64,000 nt of DNA from Mactromeris polynyma (GCA_032209605.1 JASFXZ010000001.1:47248619-47312618); one strand, 5' to 3'; shown: positions 25,701 to 35,678, counted from the stretch's first letter. Notes: a model not told the origin generated them from the letters alone. A program made the numbers and translations.

Positions 25701-27120
25701 AGCATGTGTAAAAGTATTAATAGATGCACAGAATATCACTCACTGATACTTACTTTAATGTTGACTGGTGACAACACTCACTGTTCATGCATAAATTGCA
25801 AACTTGAAACTATGTAAAAACTAACATTGATGATTGAGAAAAAATCGGGAGGAATTGCTACATGAAATATATGTATCAACTCATAGTAGTAAGATAATCT
25901 GTTTCTATATTTGATAATGGTGTCAGGCCGAAAAGTCTGTATATACTAACAGTAACAGGAATTCTAACAAGAAATTTGTTAAAAGGCCGAGTGTTATTCC
26001 AATGTGGTAGAAAATCTGAGTCAGCCTTTACATGATATCAACAAATTGAACAATCATAATTTAACATGTTAAACGTTTTCCTAACTTTTGAAATATTTGC
26101 CTTGTTAGACAGCCTGAATGCATCAACTAAAACAGACACTGATTCCAGAAAATAATAATAATGTTTATAATTTTGTATATGTTATACTTATAAATTGTAC
26201 AAATTACAATTGAGGACATAAAATAAATTAACTTATGTTTCAATATTAAAGTCTGGTCATACGGATGTCCCTGACACACAAATCTTGAGTCCTGACTCCC
26301 TTTTCTTTCTAGGGACTCTCATTTTCAACTTACTGTGCATCCCTGGGACCCCTTAAATAAACTTTTGTTAAGTATAAACTGCATATCTGGGACCATACAA
26401 ATATACTTCTACTAAGGACCCCCAACTTGTCAAACAAAAGGGTCCAAAGACCCTGTAGTCCTATAAATAAGACCCTACATACATTGTTTCACATTTTGAC
26501 ATTTTCCGGTTACATGCAAAACTTGTGAAAGCAGAATAACAACATAATGAATGTTTATGGTTAAATGGGCATGTACACGTTTAATATTTTAACTACAAGG
26601 ACCCCTAGCTGAAAAATCCTAGGGAAAACCCTGTCATACAATTTCATTGTAATACAATATATCAGATAGCATAGACTGTATGCTTTAAAATGATAATAGC
26701 AAATACCAACAAATGTCTCATTGAATCCAAGACCGGGAAGTAGGTTAGTTAGCCATAGGCTGTCACTGACCAATTCCATCACGGATCTATATCGATGGTA
26801 TATAGGTCCGTGATTCCATTATTTGACAAATATAGTAATATAGTTGTCTCCCTTGCCAAGTGACGAATGTGGGAGGGGTTTGTCCAGTGAATATTTAATT
26901 ATCAACAGGGGCTAACGTAAAATCTGTACCATACACGCGTTAACCACTCGCTAGTATTAGCAAAATACTGAAAAACATTTCAAAGTTTACAAAACAAAAA
27001 CTGCGCAGCTTTCGGTCGGCGTTTAGCTGAAAATTGAAAAATCAAAACATCTGGTTTGCTCACCGTAAAGGGATTCACGGCTTCCGGGTCCGCAAACGGA
27101 TTACTGTCGTAGTCTGACAT
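10774..27120 (-). CDS. SCAMP: Secretory carrier-associated membrane protein (SCAMP), complete, with alternative exons
   Basis: Minus-strand exons: 27120-27064, 25619-25521, 25069-25043 (microexon), 23700-23572, 23004-22938, 22252-22124, 21460-21301, 20541-20443, one of four 118-nt alternatives (17762-17645, 16108-15991, 14829-14712, 13204-13087), and 10962-10774 with stop. Every junction has GT/AG sites and matching phase. The protein is 357 residues with the microexon and 348 without; vertebrate SCAMP1 is about 338. SCAMPs are four-span proteins of recycling vesicles that act in exocytosis and endocytosis. Seen here: NPF motifs at residues 7-9, 16-18 and 39-41 (EH-domain ligands), a charged coiled-coil segment at about 95-125, the family core NNWPPLP...[12 protein letters not shown] at about 130-155, four hydrophobic spans, the amphipathic peptide [11 protein letters not shown] at 213-223 between spans 2 and 3, and a Gly/Ser/Ala-rich cytosolic tail ending SGGKY. 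The start is fixed by the family N-terminus [13 protein letters not shown]. Confidence 0.95.
11901..12103. mobile_element. pogo-like MITE, family 1 (copy 1)
   Basis: About 200 bp with TA at both ends and terminal inverted repeats CAGTAAAACCTCA / TGAGGTTTTACTG; internal AAAGACCACCTC and GGTCTTAATATTG continue the inverted match. It fits non-autonomous pogo/Tigger-type (Tc1/mariner superfamily) elements, which duplicate TA. In the last SCAMP intron. Relatives at 36854, 41157 and 43873. Confidence 0.75.
12655..12930 (-). repeat. tRNA-derived SINE (shared-body family, copy 1)
   Basis: Read on the minus strand, a tRNA-like head (B box GGTTTGAATCC near 12880-12870) is followed by a body containing the complement of GAATCAGAGGTGGAGGACA and a tail complementary to GTTTGGTTGTTTAACGCC. 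The same body and tail occur at 28655-28895 and 55021-55195. In the last SCAMP intron. Confidence 0.7.
13087..13204 (-). CDS. SCAMP: SCAMP alternative TM4 exon D
   Basis: 118 nt, same phases (GT|A Val in; AAG|GTAGGAAG out). Codes [16 protein letters not shown], then the span [16 protein letters not shown], ending IIMLIK. It is the copy nearest the constant last exon. A Glu sits within the last quarter of the hydrophobic segment (TAEII), where the other three copies have no charge. Confidence 0.88.
14712..14829 (-). CDS. SCAMP: SCAMP alternative TM4 exon C
   Basis: 118 nt, same phases (GT|C Val in; AAG|GTATCG out). Codes [16 protein letters not shown], then the span [16 protein letters not shown], ending IIMLIK. 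Shares (K/N)HTAAG with exon D but has a distinct first half and a Thr-rich second half of the membrane segment. Confidence 0.88.
15991..16108 (-). CDS. SCAMP: SCAMP alternative TM4 exon B
   Basis: 118 nt, same phases as its siblings (GT|T Val in; AAG|GTAGGAAG out). Codes [16 protein letters not shown], then the span [16 protein letters not shown], ending MVMLIK. Closest relative is exon D: they share GWINSL, FLSVCA and the same donor sequence GTAGGAAGT, which suggests the more recent duplication. Confidence 0.88.
16349..16527. mobile_element. MITE with CAGGCA(T/C)GAGAAT ends (copy 1)
   Basis: Starts CAGGCACGAGAATGC and ends TTCTCATGCCTGA, an inverted pair of about 13 bp. Internal text (AAAATCAGCTGAAAAT, CTCCTGG, CAAGCATCAAATC) matches the second copy at 23127-23259. 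No ORF. Between SCAMP alternative exon A and B. Confidence 0.7.
17645..17762 (-). CDS. SCAMP: SCAMP alternative TM4 exon A
   Basis: 118 nt; enters with one base that completes a Val codon (GT|C) and leaves in phase 0 (GTTAAG|GTAACC). Codes [16 protein letters not shown], then a hydrophobic span ending FALLVK. It is the most divergent of the four: GIIGG replaces the GWI(N/T) start, and it has [11 protein letters not shown] where the others have ...MLIK. Nearest to the upstream constant exon at 20541-20443. Confidence 0.85.
18943..19451. mobile_element. Non-autonomous element with ATGCCCCCACT ends
   Basis: Inverted ends GATGCCCCCACT (18953) and AGTGGGGGCATAA (to 19451). The interior holds two tandem diverged copies of a block of about 180 bp (GTCAAGG(A/G)CC..., CATGAAACCCCAGGT, GGTGAACATTCATGTAAAGT) and a GACGGACGG stretch near the right end. 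A short relative lies at 44321-44459. No coding capacity. Between the SCAMP exons at 20443 and 17762. Confidence 0.65.
21590..21745. repeat. Degenerate GTTGTTGTAGAGAG tandem repeat
   Basis: Repeats of GTTGTTGTAGAGAGGTTGTTAACAAGAT with variants, in a SCAMP intron. A related stretch at 43620-43735 (GTTGTTGAGAGGTTGTTCCTC) lies in a WDR41 intron, so this is part of a dispersed element rather than a private expansion. Confidence 0.6.
23127..23259. mobile_element. MITE with CAGGCATGAGAAT ends (copy 2)
   Basis: Starts CAGGCATGAGAATGC and ends ATTCTCATGCCTG, a 13-bp perfect terminal inverted repeat. Shorter relative of 16349-16527 with the same internal words. In a SCAMP intron. Confidence 0.75.
24212..24842. 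mobile_element. pogo/Tigger-like non-autonomous transposon
   Basis: 631 bp bounded by TA dinucleotides, with inverted ends AGTGGAATCCCGTTGGCT(G/C)GAACTC; the right end reads GAGTTCGAGCCAACGGG then ATTCCACTG. The TA target site and this end sequence are typical of the Tigger/pogo branch of Tc1/mariner. The interior has only short open frames and no recognisable DDE transposase. In a SCAMP intron. Single related ends occur at 54034 and 61195. Confidence 0.75.
25043..25069 (-). CDS. SCAMP: SCAMP 27-nt microexon (candidate)
   Basis: Between the exons ending at 25521 and starting at 23700, the minus strand reads CTAACAG|GAAGAAGC...AGCGAG|GTATAG. This is a 27-nt, phase-0 exon coding EEAKGLLSE that would insert nine residues after the third NPF motif. 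Both flanking exons are also phase 0, so inclusion or skipping keeps the frame. The acceptor is short of pyrimidines, which fits a regulated exon. It could be chance; no transcript evidence is available. Confidence 0.5.
25212..25284. repeat. 24-bp tandem repeat, 3 copies
   Basis: Three near-perfect copies of ATCCTCATTGACTGTGGTAACAAT in the SCAMP intron just upstream of the microexon, about 140-240 bases from its acceptor. Confidence 0.9.
26255..26640. repeat. Dispersed repeat (copy 3), interrupted
   Basis: Matches 7955-8167 in order (TCCCTGAC.., GACTCCCTTTTCTTTCTAGG, CCCCAACTTGTCAAAC, CTAGCTGAAAAATCCTAGGG, AACCCTG). About 130 bp (26450-26590) of other DNA separates the last block from the rest. 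In SCAMP intron 1. Confidence 0.6.
26779..26813. repeat. Short hairpin in SCAMP intron 1
   Basis: TCACGGATCTATAT and ATATAGGTCCGTGA flank a 7-base loop (CGATGGT); 13 of 14 positions pair, with the remaining one a possible G-U. About 250 bases downstream of the exon 1 donor in the sense of transcription. Function not known. Confidence 0.6.
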
Positions 27121-27270
27121 GGTGTTTGACGATTATTGTCAGTCAATTAGACCTTTGTCGGGCTTAAATATGAAATTACAGCGTTTGACACTTGTTTTTC
27201 TCTGTGAGGTGTCCAAAATATGGCTGTGAATCAACTTCCTTAAATATGGCGCATGCGCAGTGAGAAATTG
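27121..27270 (-). promoter_or_regulatory. SCAMP 5' UTR and promoter area with an NRF1-like site
   Basis: Just upstream of the SCAMP start codon. A palindromic GGCGCATGCGCA at 27248-27259 fits the NRF1 consensus (YGCGCAYGCGCR), typical of TATA-less housekeeping promoters. It sits about 130 bases before the ATG. Immediately left of the ATG on the minus strand is AAACACC, an acceptable start context. No TATA box seen at the expected place. The transcription start itself is inferred. Confidence 0.45.
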
Positions 27271-30100
27271 TCACATGCGAATAACGTCATGGCCTTTATT
27301 GAACGAACTCACGGGCGTAGGTGGGATGTTATAGGCCTATAGTTATATAGGTGATGTGTGCTGCTCACAGTAACTGATTTGAAAAAACGGAAATCCATAC
27401 TCACACGTTATTCACAGAATACAAACAATTAGGTCAATAACCCGGTCTTTATGTTCGATTTTGTCCGAGATCAAGAAAATCTTAGATGACTGGTAGATCT
27501 ATATAATTCCTGTAGGAAACTAATAATAATGATTTGTTGGCGGTATAGATCTACCTGCTACAGGATATGTCCATTTAAGGTAATAACTCACGACATTTGT
27601 TAGTCTACTCCTGTCGTTGATAAATGTGCAATTAAACCTGAATTTGTATATTTTTGTAAAAAGCTATATAGACCTGTATGTATGCCTACATTACTTACGC
27701 CAAATTGCTACACACTTTCCGAAATATATAAACTTGATTTCACGATTCCAAGATCGAAACCGTGAGCAAGAATCTGGTACTACGGATCATGCATACAGCT
27801 AGATCTAATCTTTCAGTTAGGCCTACCGTTTTATTAACTGTAGTCCGACATTTTTTCAAGCATAATGCATTAAGCATTCTAAAAATGGCGAAACACAGGA
27901 TATGTCTATTGTTTGTGCATACATTCTGGGTGTCGGCAATACAAGCTTTGACCGTGAATATTGTTTTTAATTAAGAGGTACTGAACGATTAGCCTAAAAG
28001 TGCGCATTAAAAGCAGATCATACTCAAGGCATACTGAATATAATGGGATAATGTAATGACTAAGAACTTCCTAACCCGAAAAAGAGCAACCTTAAATAGT
28101 GTTTAACCTGCATGTAATCATTTGAAAACATCACAGATTACTTTCTATTTAATTTTAAATGGTCATTTGAAACAAACGACTAAATATTACATTGATGTCT
28201 CTGATTACAATCACAATGAAATATCTCCGCGCGTTCTTCATTCGTGTTGTACATTATTTTGCTATTTCTAAAACAGGATTAGCATCTACACGACTGAAAA
28301 TAACATTGAGTAATATCGGTGCAATTTCACAATATGTTATTTACACAAATGCATGAATCACAGTGATCAATATTATGAGTAAGTTAACAGTTATACTTGT
28401 AGATATACCGTGTATTGCGGTATAACGTTGTGCTTGGGACATATCTTGTTGACAGATAATGAAGATAACTGTTATCAACATTGATATATTGTTAATTAAT
28501 TGTGAACCATTGATTATCCAATTAAAACCAAAGCAGTTTATTTACTTAGTAGAGACATATATATATATGCCGGGCTTGTATCAGGGGTATACCATTTCAT
28601 CACTTCATAAATTTCCCGCGCGGATAACATTGTTTTTACATTGATATAGTTTTATTGGATTAACGCCACTTTCAAAATGTTTTCACTGACCTAATCAGTT
28701 TTCCTGGACTTAATTACCAACCAGTACTAACTTGCTCTTCTGAAAGCAGCTGACAATTACCCACGTGAATCAGAGGTGGAGGACATAGCAAAATGTCACA
28801 AGAGGGACATGACCAGCCTTGTCGGAGAATCGAACCCAGACATGTCGGGTGACAGCTTATAGCGCTCTACCATCTGACCTGACAAAGCGTGCTCTTAACA
28901 TAGAGGGAAGACAACAGGTGCAACTTTTCCCCTGATCATTGAATTACTGGAAAATAATTCAGCATTTTAAGGTGTCATATAGTAAAAAAGAACATCGCTG
29001 GTTCATGCGGTTTCTAATGCAACAATCGACGATGTTTTATATCAATGCACGAAACGGAACCCTCCCATTAATCACGTTTGACTTCTAATTACTCCAAAAT
29101 GAAATTGATGCACTATTCGAAACTTAGTGCAGACTGATTTTTTCAATGACCTTGATTGTGCATCTGGTGTGCATCTGATTGTGCTGACTGATATTTGACC
29201 AACACACGTGTCAAATAGAACACTCGATTCTGATAATTCTTTATATTCGAATAATTCCTCCGCCGGTCTACATTCATACGAAGTTCGTGTCGTGCTAGCC
29301 CCACCCTCCGCGCACGATCTCATGGCTTTATCCGCGCAGTGATCAAATGAATATATTCATTTACTAGTATACATTACAAACAAAATGTCAATCGCAAATG
29401 TCGACTCCTATCAACTAATTATATCAAATTAGTTTTATTTGACGAATACCTACAAAAATGTGTATACGACGTATCACTTAATGATCATCAGTGTGGTTTC
29501 GTCAATTGCAAATGTTACGATGTGTAAATGTACGTCAATAATCTACAAGCATAATTTAAATCACTTTATCAATTCGCATTGTGTTTAAATATTCATCTTA
29601 TACAATATAATTTGATAAAGTTATCTAGATAGTGATACTGACCATGAACTGTATATACTTCCTCAACAGTTTTTTATCTACTTATACATGTATACGGTAC
29701 AAATGTGGTACAATGACGTACGTAAATGTTGGAGAGTGACTGTCCTAAATGCAGTCCACATTAACTTACTTGTGTAGTTGTGATCTTTTGGCGTTACGAA
29801 AAATACTAATTGTATTCTTCAAAAACACTTACCGAAAGTGAAATGAAATCTTACGTACGTTATTGTCATGTCTAAGTACAACTGACGCGCCTAATATGTG
29901 TGAATGAGTTCGTTAGTACATGTACCATTAATTAGAATTTGTAATCATATTCTACAATAAACGGGCTATAGAATAGAGAGCATTGAATCACCCAGCTAAA
30001 ACATACACAGAACAATTATTATTGAAAACAACATCATTTCACACCACTGTCAAAACTATAGTAAGGCCCTCTCGTTCAATTTTGTCAGCATTTGCTTAAC
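27271..30100. other. Intergenic, SCAMP upstream side
   Basis: No supported gene. AT-rich, with one SINE at 28655-28895. The minus-strand open frame at 29323-29072 (83 codons) has no recognisable domain, splice partner or repeat, so it is not called. Confidence 0.5.
28655..28895 (-). repeat. tRNA-derived SINE (shared-body family, copy 2, best preserved)
   Basis: On the minus strand: tRNA-like head with A box (TCAGATGGTAGAGCGCT, near 28880-28862) and B box (GGGTTCGATTC, near 28840-28830), then a body with the complements of GAATCAGAGGTGGAGGACA and ACCAGTACTAACTTG, ending near TTGGATTAACGCC. The head is of the full length expected for a Pol III promoter. Copies at 12655-12930 and 55021-55195 share body and tail. 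Confidence 0.8.
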
Positions 30101-30129
30101 AATTGTGTGCATTACTTCAACGTTACATA

Positions 30130-30615
30130 TTTCGAACATAACACGTTCTAGTATTCTAAAACATGCTGAAATTGAAGATGCGAACATAACACGTTCTAGT
30201 ATTCTAAAACGTGCTGAAATTGAAGATGCGAACATAACACGTTCTAGTATTCTAAAACGTGCTGAAATTGAAGATGCGAACATAACACGTTCTAGTATTC
30301 TAAAACGTGCTGAAATTGGAGATGCGAACATAACACGTTCTAGTATTCTAAAACATGCTGAAATTGGAGATGCGAACATAACACGTTCTAGTATTCTAAA
30401 ACATGCTGAAATTGAAGATGCGAACATAACACGTTCTAGTATTCTAAAACGTGCTGAAATTGGAGATGCGAACATAACACGTTCTAGTATTCTAAAACGT
30501 GCTGAAATTGAAGATGCGAACATAACACGTTCTAGTATTCTAAAACGTGCTGAAATTGAAGATGCGAACACAACACGTTTTAGTATTCTAAAACGTGCTG
30601 AAATTGAAGATGTTC
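30130..30615. repeat. 48-bp minisatellite, about 10 copies
   Basis: Unit GAACATAACACGTTCTAGTA plus TTCTAAAACGTGCTGAAATTGAAGATGC, 48 bp, so both strands stay open (171 and 193 codons, NITRSSILKRAEIEDA on the plus strand). Copies differ by few bases (CGTGCTG/CATGCTG, GAAGATG/GGAGATG). No splice context or start supports a protein. First of four large arrays in the next 4 kb. Confidence 0.95.
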
Positions 30616-31336
30616 TCTGATTTGCCAAAAACGACAAAATCCTTTACATTTGTGTTTCTCTGTCAATGCAGTTAACTTATGTCACAGTAAAGACATAAAC
30701 ACATGTGTGGAAAGGAAATGTCTGACATCTAACCAATGTCAAATTGCCAAAAAACGATAAAATCCTTTACCCATGCACACACAAGGAGTCTAAATGAGGA
30801 ACTAGGAGGTAAAAATTAGGTTCCCGGTGCAGCCTGTTATGTTCCATAAAATCACGTGGTATGCCTATTAACGGAGTAATATATTTCTGACTGGTTATGG
30901 CAATACAATGTTTATAATACTACATAATGTCATACACAGCTGACGTTGTTATTTAGACAATTGCTTACACAGCTTGTTTCCAGCATATACATTACCACAT
31001 ATCGTCATTTGTTGTGTCATATCAATACGGAAATATATCAGTGCAAAATAAATCATTTTATAGACACACTATTAAGTTACTGTAGTAAAACCTGCGATTT
31101 TCTACTAATAAATATATTAGTCTCGTTCTGCAGGAACCGAGGCATCAAGAAGTCACTTGTAACTAACTATTTAACACATGGTATTATGAATGTAAGTATA
31201 GAGTAAACATAACATACCAGAAAACGGACACACGTACACACGGACGGATGCACTCCTTTGTGTAGCACTTATATTAGCGTTATTGCAACATTCACACAAA
31301 TGTACATTTCTTATACTGTATTTCAATTCATTTCTT

Positions 31337-31548
31337 TATTTTATAGCGTGTTCTAGACAAACAAACACGTGCACGTATATTTTATAGCGTGTTCTAGACA
31401 TACAAACACTTGCACGTATATTTTATAGCGTGTTCTAGACATACACACACTTGCATGTATATTTTATAGCGTGTTCTAGACATACAAACACTTGCACGTA
31501 TATTTTATAGCGTGTTATAGGCAAACACACACTTGCACGTATATTTGT
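31337..31548. repeat. 41-bp minisatellite, 5 copies
   Basis: Unit TTTATAGCGTGTTCTAGACA plus TACAAACACTTGCACGTATA; five copies in register every 41 bp, the last with TTATAGG in place of TTCTAGAC. Intergenic. Confidence 0.9.
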
Positions 31549-31718
31549 ATCACAAAATGTTGACAGCCGTGAATAATTAGTTGGATGTATGACACTTATC
31601 CGTGTACACATAAACTCATACACTCATAGTTGTAAGTGGTACAGAAACAGTGTTAGGAATGTCAACTATTCTATCCACATATGAAGCTGTGTTATAGATG
31701 GTACTACCATCCATGAAA

Positions 31719-32362
31719 CAATCAGGAGCAGCAACACATGGTCTACACAACAATACAACAATCAGGAGCAGCAACACGTGGTCTACACAACAATACAACA
31801 ATCAGGAGCAGCAACACATGGTCTACACAACAATACAACAATCAGGAGCAGCAACACGTGGTCTACACAACAATACAACAATCAGGAGCAGCAACACGTG
31901 GTCTACACAACAATACAACAATCAGGAGCAGCAACACATGGTCTACACAACAATACAACAATCAGGAGCAGCAACACGTGGTCTACACAACAATACAACA
32001 ATCAGGAGCAGCAACACATGGTATACACAACAATACAACAATCAGGAGCAGCAACACATGGTCTACACAACAATACAACAATCAGGAGCAGCAACACATG
32101 GTCTACACAACAATACAACAATCAGGAGCAGCAACACGTGGTCTACACAACAATACAACAATCAGGAGCAGCAACATGTGGTCTACACAACAATACAACA
32201 ATCAGGAGCAGTAACACGTGGTCTACACAACAATACAACAATCAGGAGCAGCAACACGTGGTCTACACAACAATACAACAATCAGGAGCAGCAACACGTG
32301 GTCTACACAACAATACAACAATCAGGAACAGCAACACATGGTCTACACAACAATACAACAAA
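31719..32362. repeat. 40-bp minisatellite, about 16 copies
   Basis: Unit ATCAGGAGCAGCAACAC(A/G)T plus GGTCTACACAACAATACAACA, exactly 40 bp with no length change across 16 copies. 40 is not a multiple of three, yet all three plus frames stay open for long stretches because the unit has no stop in any frame; the resulting 150-240 codon frames are artefacts. Copies alternate CACATG and CACGTG at one site. Confidence 0.95.
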
Positions 32363-33374
32363 CACAATTAAAACAGACGACGATTTCGCAAATTCAAATT
32401 TCCATAATAATGATAAGCACTAAGCTATTATATTAACATCTACGTCCACAATACAGACTTCTAAGCGATTTACATAATTATCATTTTACCAAACATTGCA
32501 GATGTGGTCGAGCCTGTATGACTAACACGTATGTTTATTTCCCGATTGCGGCAAGCCCAAGGTCAATGCATATATGTGTCCTACTGAAATCTCAACACAG
32601 ATATACACGCAATTAAAGACTAGTCACTGCTTTATTATAATTAGCAACTTTATACAAACCTTTGTAATATCCTATACCGGCAAGATAATCCGTATAATGG
32701 AGAAAATCAGACTAAAATCTGAACACAAGCTGTGACAGAAATCGGTGCATCGATCGCCACAAAGCTGAGGAGAAACAGCTCTCTGTATCGATTAAGAATA
32801 TAACATTTTACAGACTTCATTGTACAGACAGAGTATCAATCCTAGTGGTTGAACTTTGTGCAGTTCATAGCTTTAATGTTGAAAACATTCAATGTAAAAC
32901 CCTATAAAATACTATACGACCAAGGTCTTTGAACACAAGTAGAGTTGAATTTCATGATGGCTAAACTTATTTCGAAACATTTTACTAATATACCAGTCAA
33001 AAGTGCTGACTCACCGGTTCTATGTCACATACCATGTAGTTCCTAAAAGGCTACTTAGTACATGTACGTCCTAAGTTGCCTTAGCAATTGTGTGAGCTGT
33101 AAAAATAATACCGGTTCAAATGAATTGAATAATAAAAGAAGTCAATGTTAAACTGTCAAAATCACGTTCATCGTTTCAGATCACTATGTTATAATGTTGA
33201 GAAGATTCTAGAAATACAAACTGGCTAGCCGGTTGTTTTAAAATCAGTATACGATCTACAGCGATAGTGCTGGGGGGTCTAAATTTAATAATTTTCTTTT
33301 TGACATATGTACATACTCTTATCATCCATAACAAAATACGTGTTATGTATATGAGTCGCTGAATTCAGTATAAA

Positions 33375-34038
33375 AGTTCTACATTCAGTATATGTGTTGT
33401 TGTACTCAGTATATAGGTTGCTGTACTCAGTATATGAGTTGCTGCACTCAGTATATGGGTTGCTATACTCAGCATATGGTTGCTGTACTCAGTATATGGG
33501 TTGCTGTACTCAGTATATGGGTCGCTGTACTCAGTATATGGGTTGCTGTACTCGGTATATGGGTTGCTGTACTCGATCAGTATATGTGTTGTTGTACTCA
33601 GTATATGTGTTGTTGTACTCAGTATATAGGTTGCTGTACTCAGTGTATGAGTTGTTGTACTCAGTATATGGGTCGCTGTACTCAGTATATGGGTCGCTGT
33701 ACTCAGTATATGTGTTGCTGTACTCAGTATATGTGTTGCTGTACTCAGTATATGGGTTGCTGTACTCAGTATATGGGTTGCTGTACTCAGTATATGGGTT
33801 GCTGTACTCAGTATATGGGTTGCTGTACTCAGTATATGTGTTGCTGTACTCAGTATATGGGTTGCTGTACTCAGTATATGGGTTGCTGTACTCAGTATAT
33901 GGGTTGCTGTACTCAGTATATGGGTTGCTGTACTCAGTATATGGGTTGCTGTACTCAGTATATGGGTTGCTGTACTCAGTATATGGGTTGCTGTACTCAG
34001 TATATGTGTTGCTGTACTCAGTATATGGGTTGCTGTAC
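33375..34038. repeat. 21-bp minisatellite, about 31 copies
   Basis: Unit GTACTCAGTATATGGGTTGCT, 21 bp, highly homogeneous at the right end and more variable at the left (TATAGG, TATGAG, TATGTG, and one GATC insertion near 33570). It gives open frames of 218-263 codons (CCCTQYMG repeats) that are not credible proteins. It abuts a tRNA-like sequence at 34080. Confidence 0.95.
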
Positions 34039-34082
34039 CTCGGTTTTTAAAGTCTTGTCCGAAAGACTGTTAGTACAGTCAG

Positions 34083-34163
34083 TGATGGAGCGGGGAATCG
34101 AACCTGCGATCCCTGGATTACAAGTCCAGTGCGTTACCACTGGACTACGGATCCGCTACATAT
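34083..34163 (-). pseudogene. tRNA-Thr(UGU)-like pseudogene or SINE head
   Basis: On the minus strand: acceptor GTAGCGG pairing 6 of 7 with CCGCTCC, D arm CCGTAGTCCAGTGGTAACGC, perfect anticodon stem CTGGA/TCCAG with loop CTTGTAA (anticodon TGT) and T loop TTCGATT. The T stem is short by about three bases on its 3' side and merges with the acceptor strand, so a canonical cloverleaf does not form. A Pol III-derived pseudogene is the safest call. Confidence 0.5.
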
Positions 34164-35600
34164 ACATGTTCCTGACTGTCTAGAAGACATTTTTAAACAA
34201 TGATCTGATATCAAAACACACTTTAACCTCATTTAACCACTTGGATAAATGTTTGTAGCGTATATCTGACTCGGTTTCTGTGACCAACAAGAAGAGCTGC
34301 AACAAAACAGCTTTAATGTAAGCTTTAACTAAATATAACGCAACACTAATTACAAACATCAATTATTTATTTTGAACAGAAACAATATTCATAACAGTTA
34401 TATAAATATTGCACATAGAAGAACACATGTAAAGCAATAAATACATTTCTACACTAAGAATTTAAGGTTGTGTACCTCAATAAACAAGTCAAATATGAAA
34501 GTAGAGCAGTAACAGACACAGTTTTTTATTAGGGACATCAATGAATATTCGTACAATCAAATATTTGTTCATACATCCTAATATTCAGATATGGACTCGA
34601 CGAAATTTGATATTATTATACATGAAAGCTGAATGCAAGAGTATACTTACAATGGCTTGTTCAACATAGAACTGAATGACATGTTACTTATACCAATGAT
34701 ATCTACAGATGTTAATACATGTCATGTTGTAGACTAGGGGAAGAAGAGAGAAATAACACTCTAGTGCCCAGTCATTAATCAAAATACTGGAGTGACAAAT
34801 TTTAAACACCCAATGGCAAGCATAAAGTTAAATGCTACATTTATATAGCATTGAAGTATTGAAATATAGACATGTAATTCAAAATTGGGCGAAATTGAGT
34901 TATTAACCTTTCTGAATGCAGGGATATATGTAAGTCACTACAAAACAAAATTCTTTGCAAAACAACATTTGTTCAGGGTATTACAGCACTTTTAATAATT
35001 TATGGTCACCAAGACTACAAAAATACAATGGTTAAACTAAGGGAAACAACCCTCTTTCAAGGTGACATGGGTAAAAAAATATATAAACATTTAGTTAAAA
35101 AGGGTCCGTCTCAATGTTTACCAATAATTGTTCTGCGAATCATAGATGTTTGACTGAAATGTTTCACTCCTATTAGCTGCTGCGATTAATATGAAAATAT
35201 GACATCATCCTTATTGCGTTTTTCTCAGAAATTAGGCTCAATGCATTTGGGCCAAAAATCTCAGACAATGCCACATATATTAAGACATTACGATTTTGCT
35301 TTCAATTTCATAAACAAATTGCAATAAGCGACACTGAAATGTAATACGTTCTCTGGATTGTTAATAGAACATATAATTAGCCCAATAGGGCTCAAAGAAA
35401 GGAACCTTGTCTGACTAATATTCCACATTCAACATAGTTTGATTTAATTATTTTACAAACATTGCTAATAAATTATACAGAATTCTCAAAATGTACATGT
35501 TGTTTCAGCAAGTAAATGGATATGTTACAATTGTGTTTCAGCTGAAGGAAAGAAAATGGAATGAATCAAGAAAAGTGGTCATGTAAACATGGTCCTCTGT
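34164..35600. other. Intergenic or WDR41 3' UTR, nothing recognised
   Basis: AT-rich sequence without a supported exon, repeat array or transposon end. The right part would be the 3' UTR of WDR41 if the stop at 35607 is right. Confidence 0.4.
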
Positions 35601-35606
35601 ATTGCT

Positions 35607-35678
35607 TCAAACAATGCCATCACAATGTGTGGTTGCCTGCAACACATGGCTTCTTTTCATCATCTGAATACTCTCATT
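35607..35678 (-). CDS. WDR41: Candidate last exon of WDR41
   Basis: After the blade ending in IVWK| (phase 0, donor GTATG at 36590), the best continuation is an acceptor TATTTTAG| at 35679 followed by 24 codons, NESIQMMKRSHVL..., to a TGA at 35609-35607. The known WDR41 C-terminus after WK is a short charged tail beginning with Asn, so length and first residue agree. Other acceptors in the 34.0-36.5 kb area give a stop after a few codons. No conserved motif confirms it. Confidence 0.45.
   Translation of the reverse strand, partial: NESIQMMKRSHVLQATTHCDGIV

Noticed and set aside
29072..29323. 83-codon minus-strand frame as a gene
   Set aside because: No domain, no splice partner and no repeat or conservation clue.
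30056..30637. Opposed 171- and 193-codon repetitive frames
   Set aside because: Both strands open over the same 48-bp array; no independent evidence for protein.
31698..32436. Up to 241-codon repetitive frames in three plus frames
   Set aside because: The 40-bp unit has no stop in any frame; three overlapping frames cannot all be real and none has a start or splice context.
700..34040. Regular repeats considered as CRISPR arrays
   Set aside because: Units are contiguous with no unique spacers, and the DNA is clearly eukaryotic.
34083..34163. Functional tRNA-Thr gene
   Set aside because: The T stem is incomplete and the acceptor has a mismatch.
33392..34183. 263- and 218-codon Cys/Tyr-rich frames
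   Set aside because: Pure read-through of the 21-bp minisatellite into the tRNA-like sequence.
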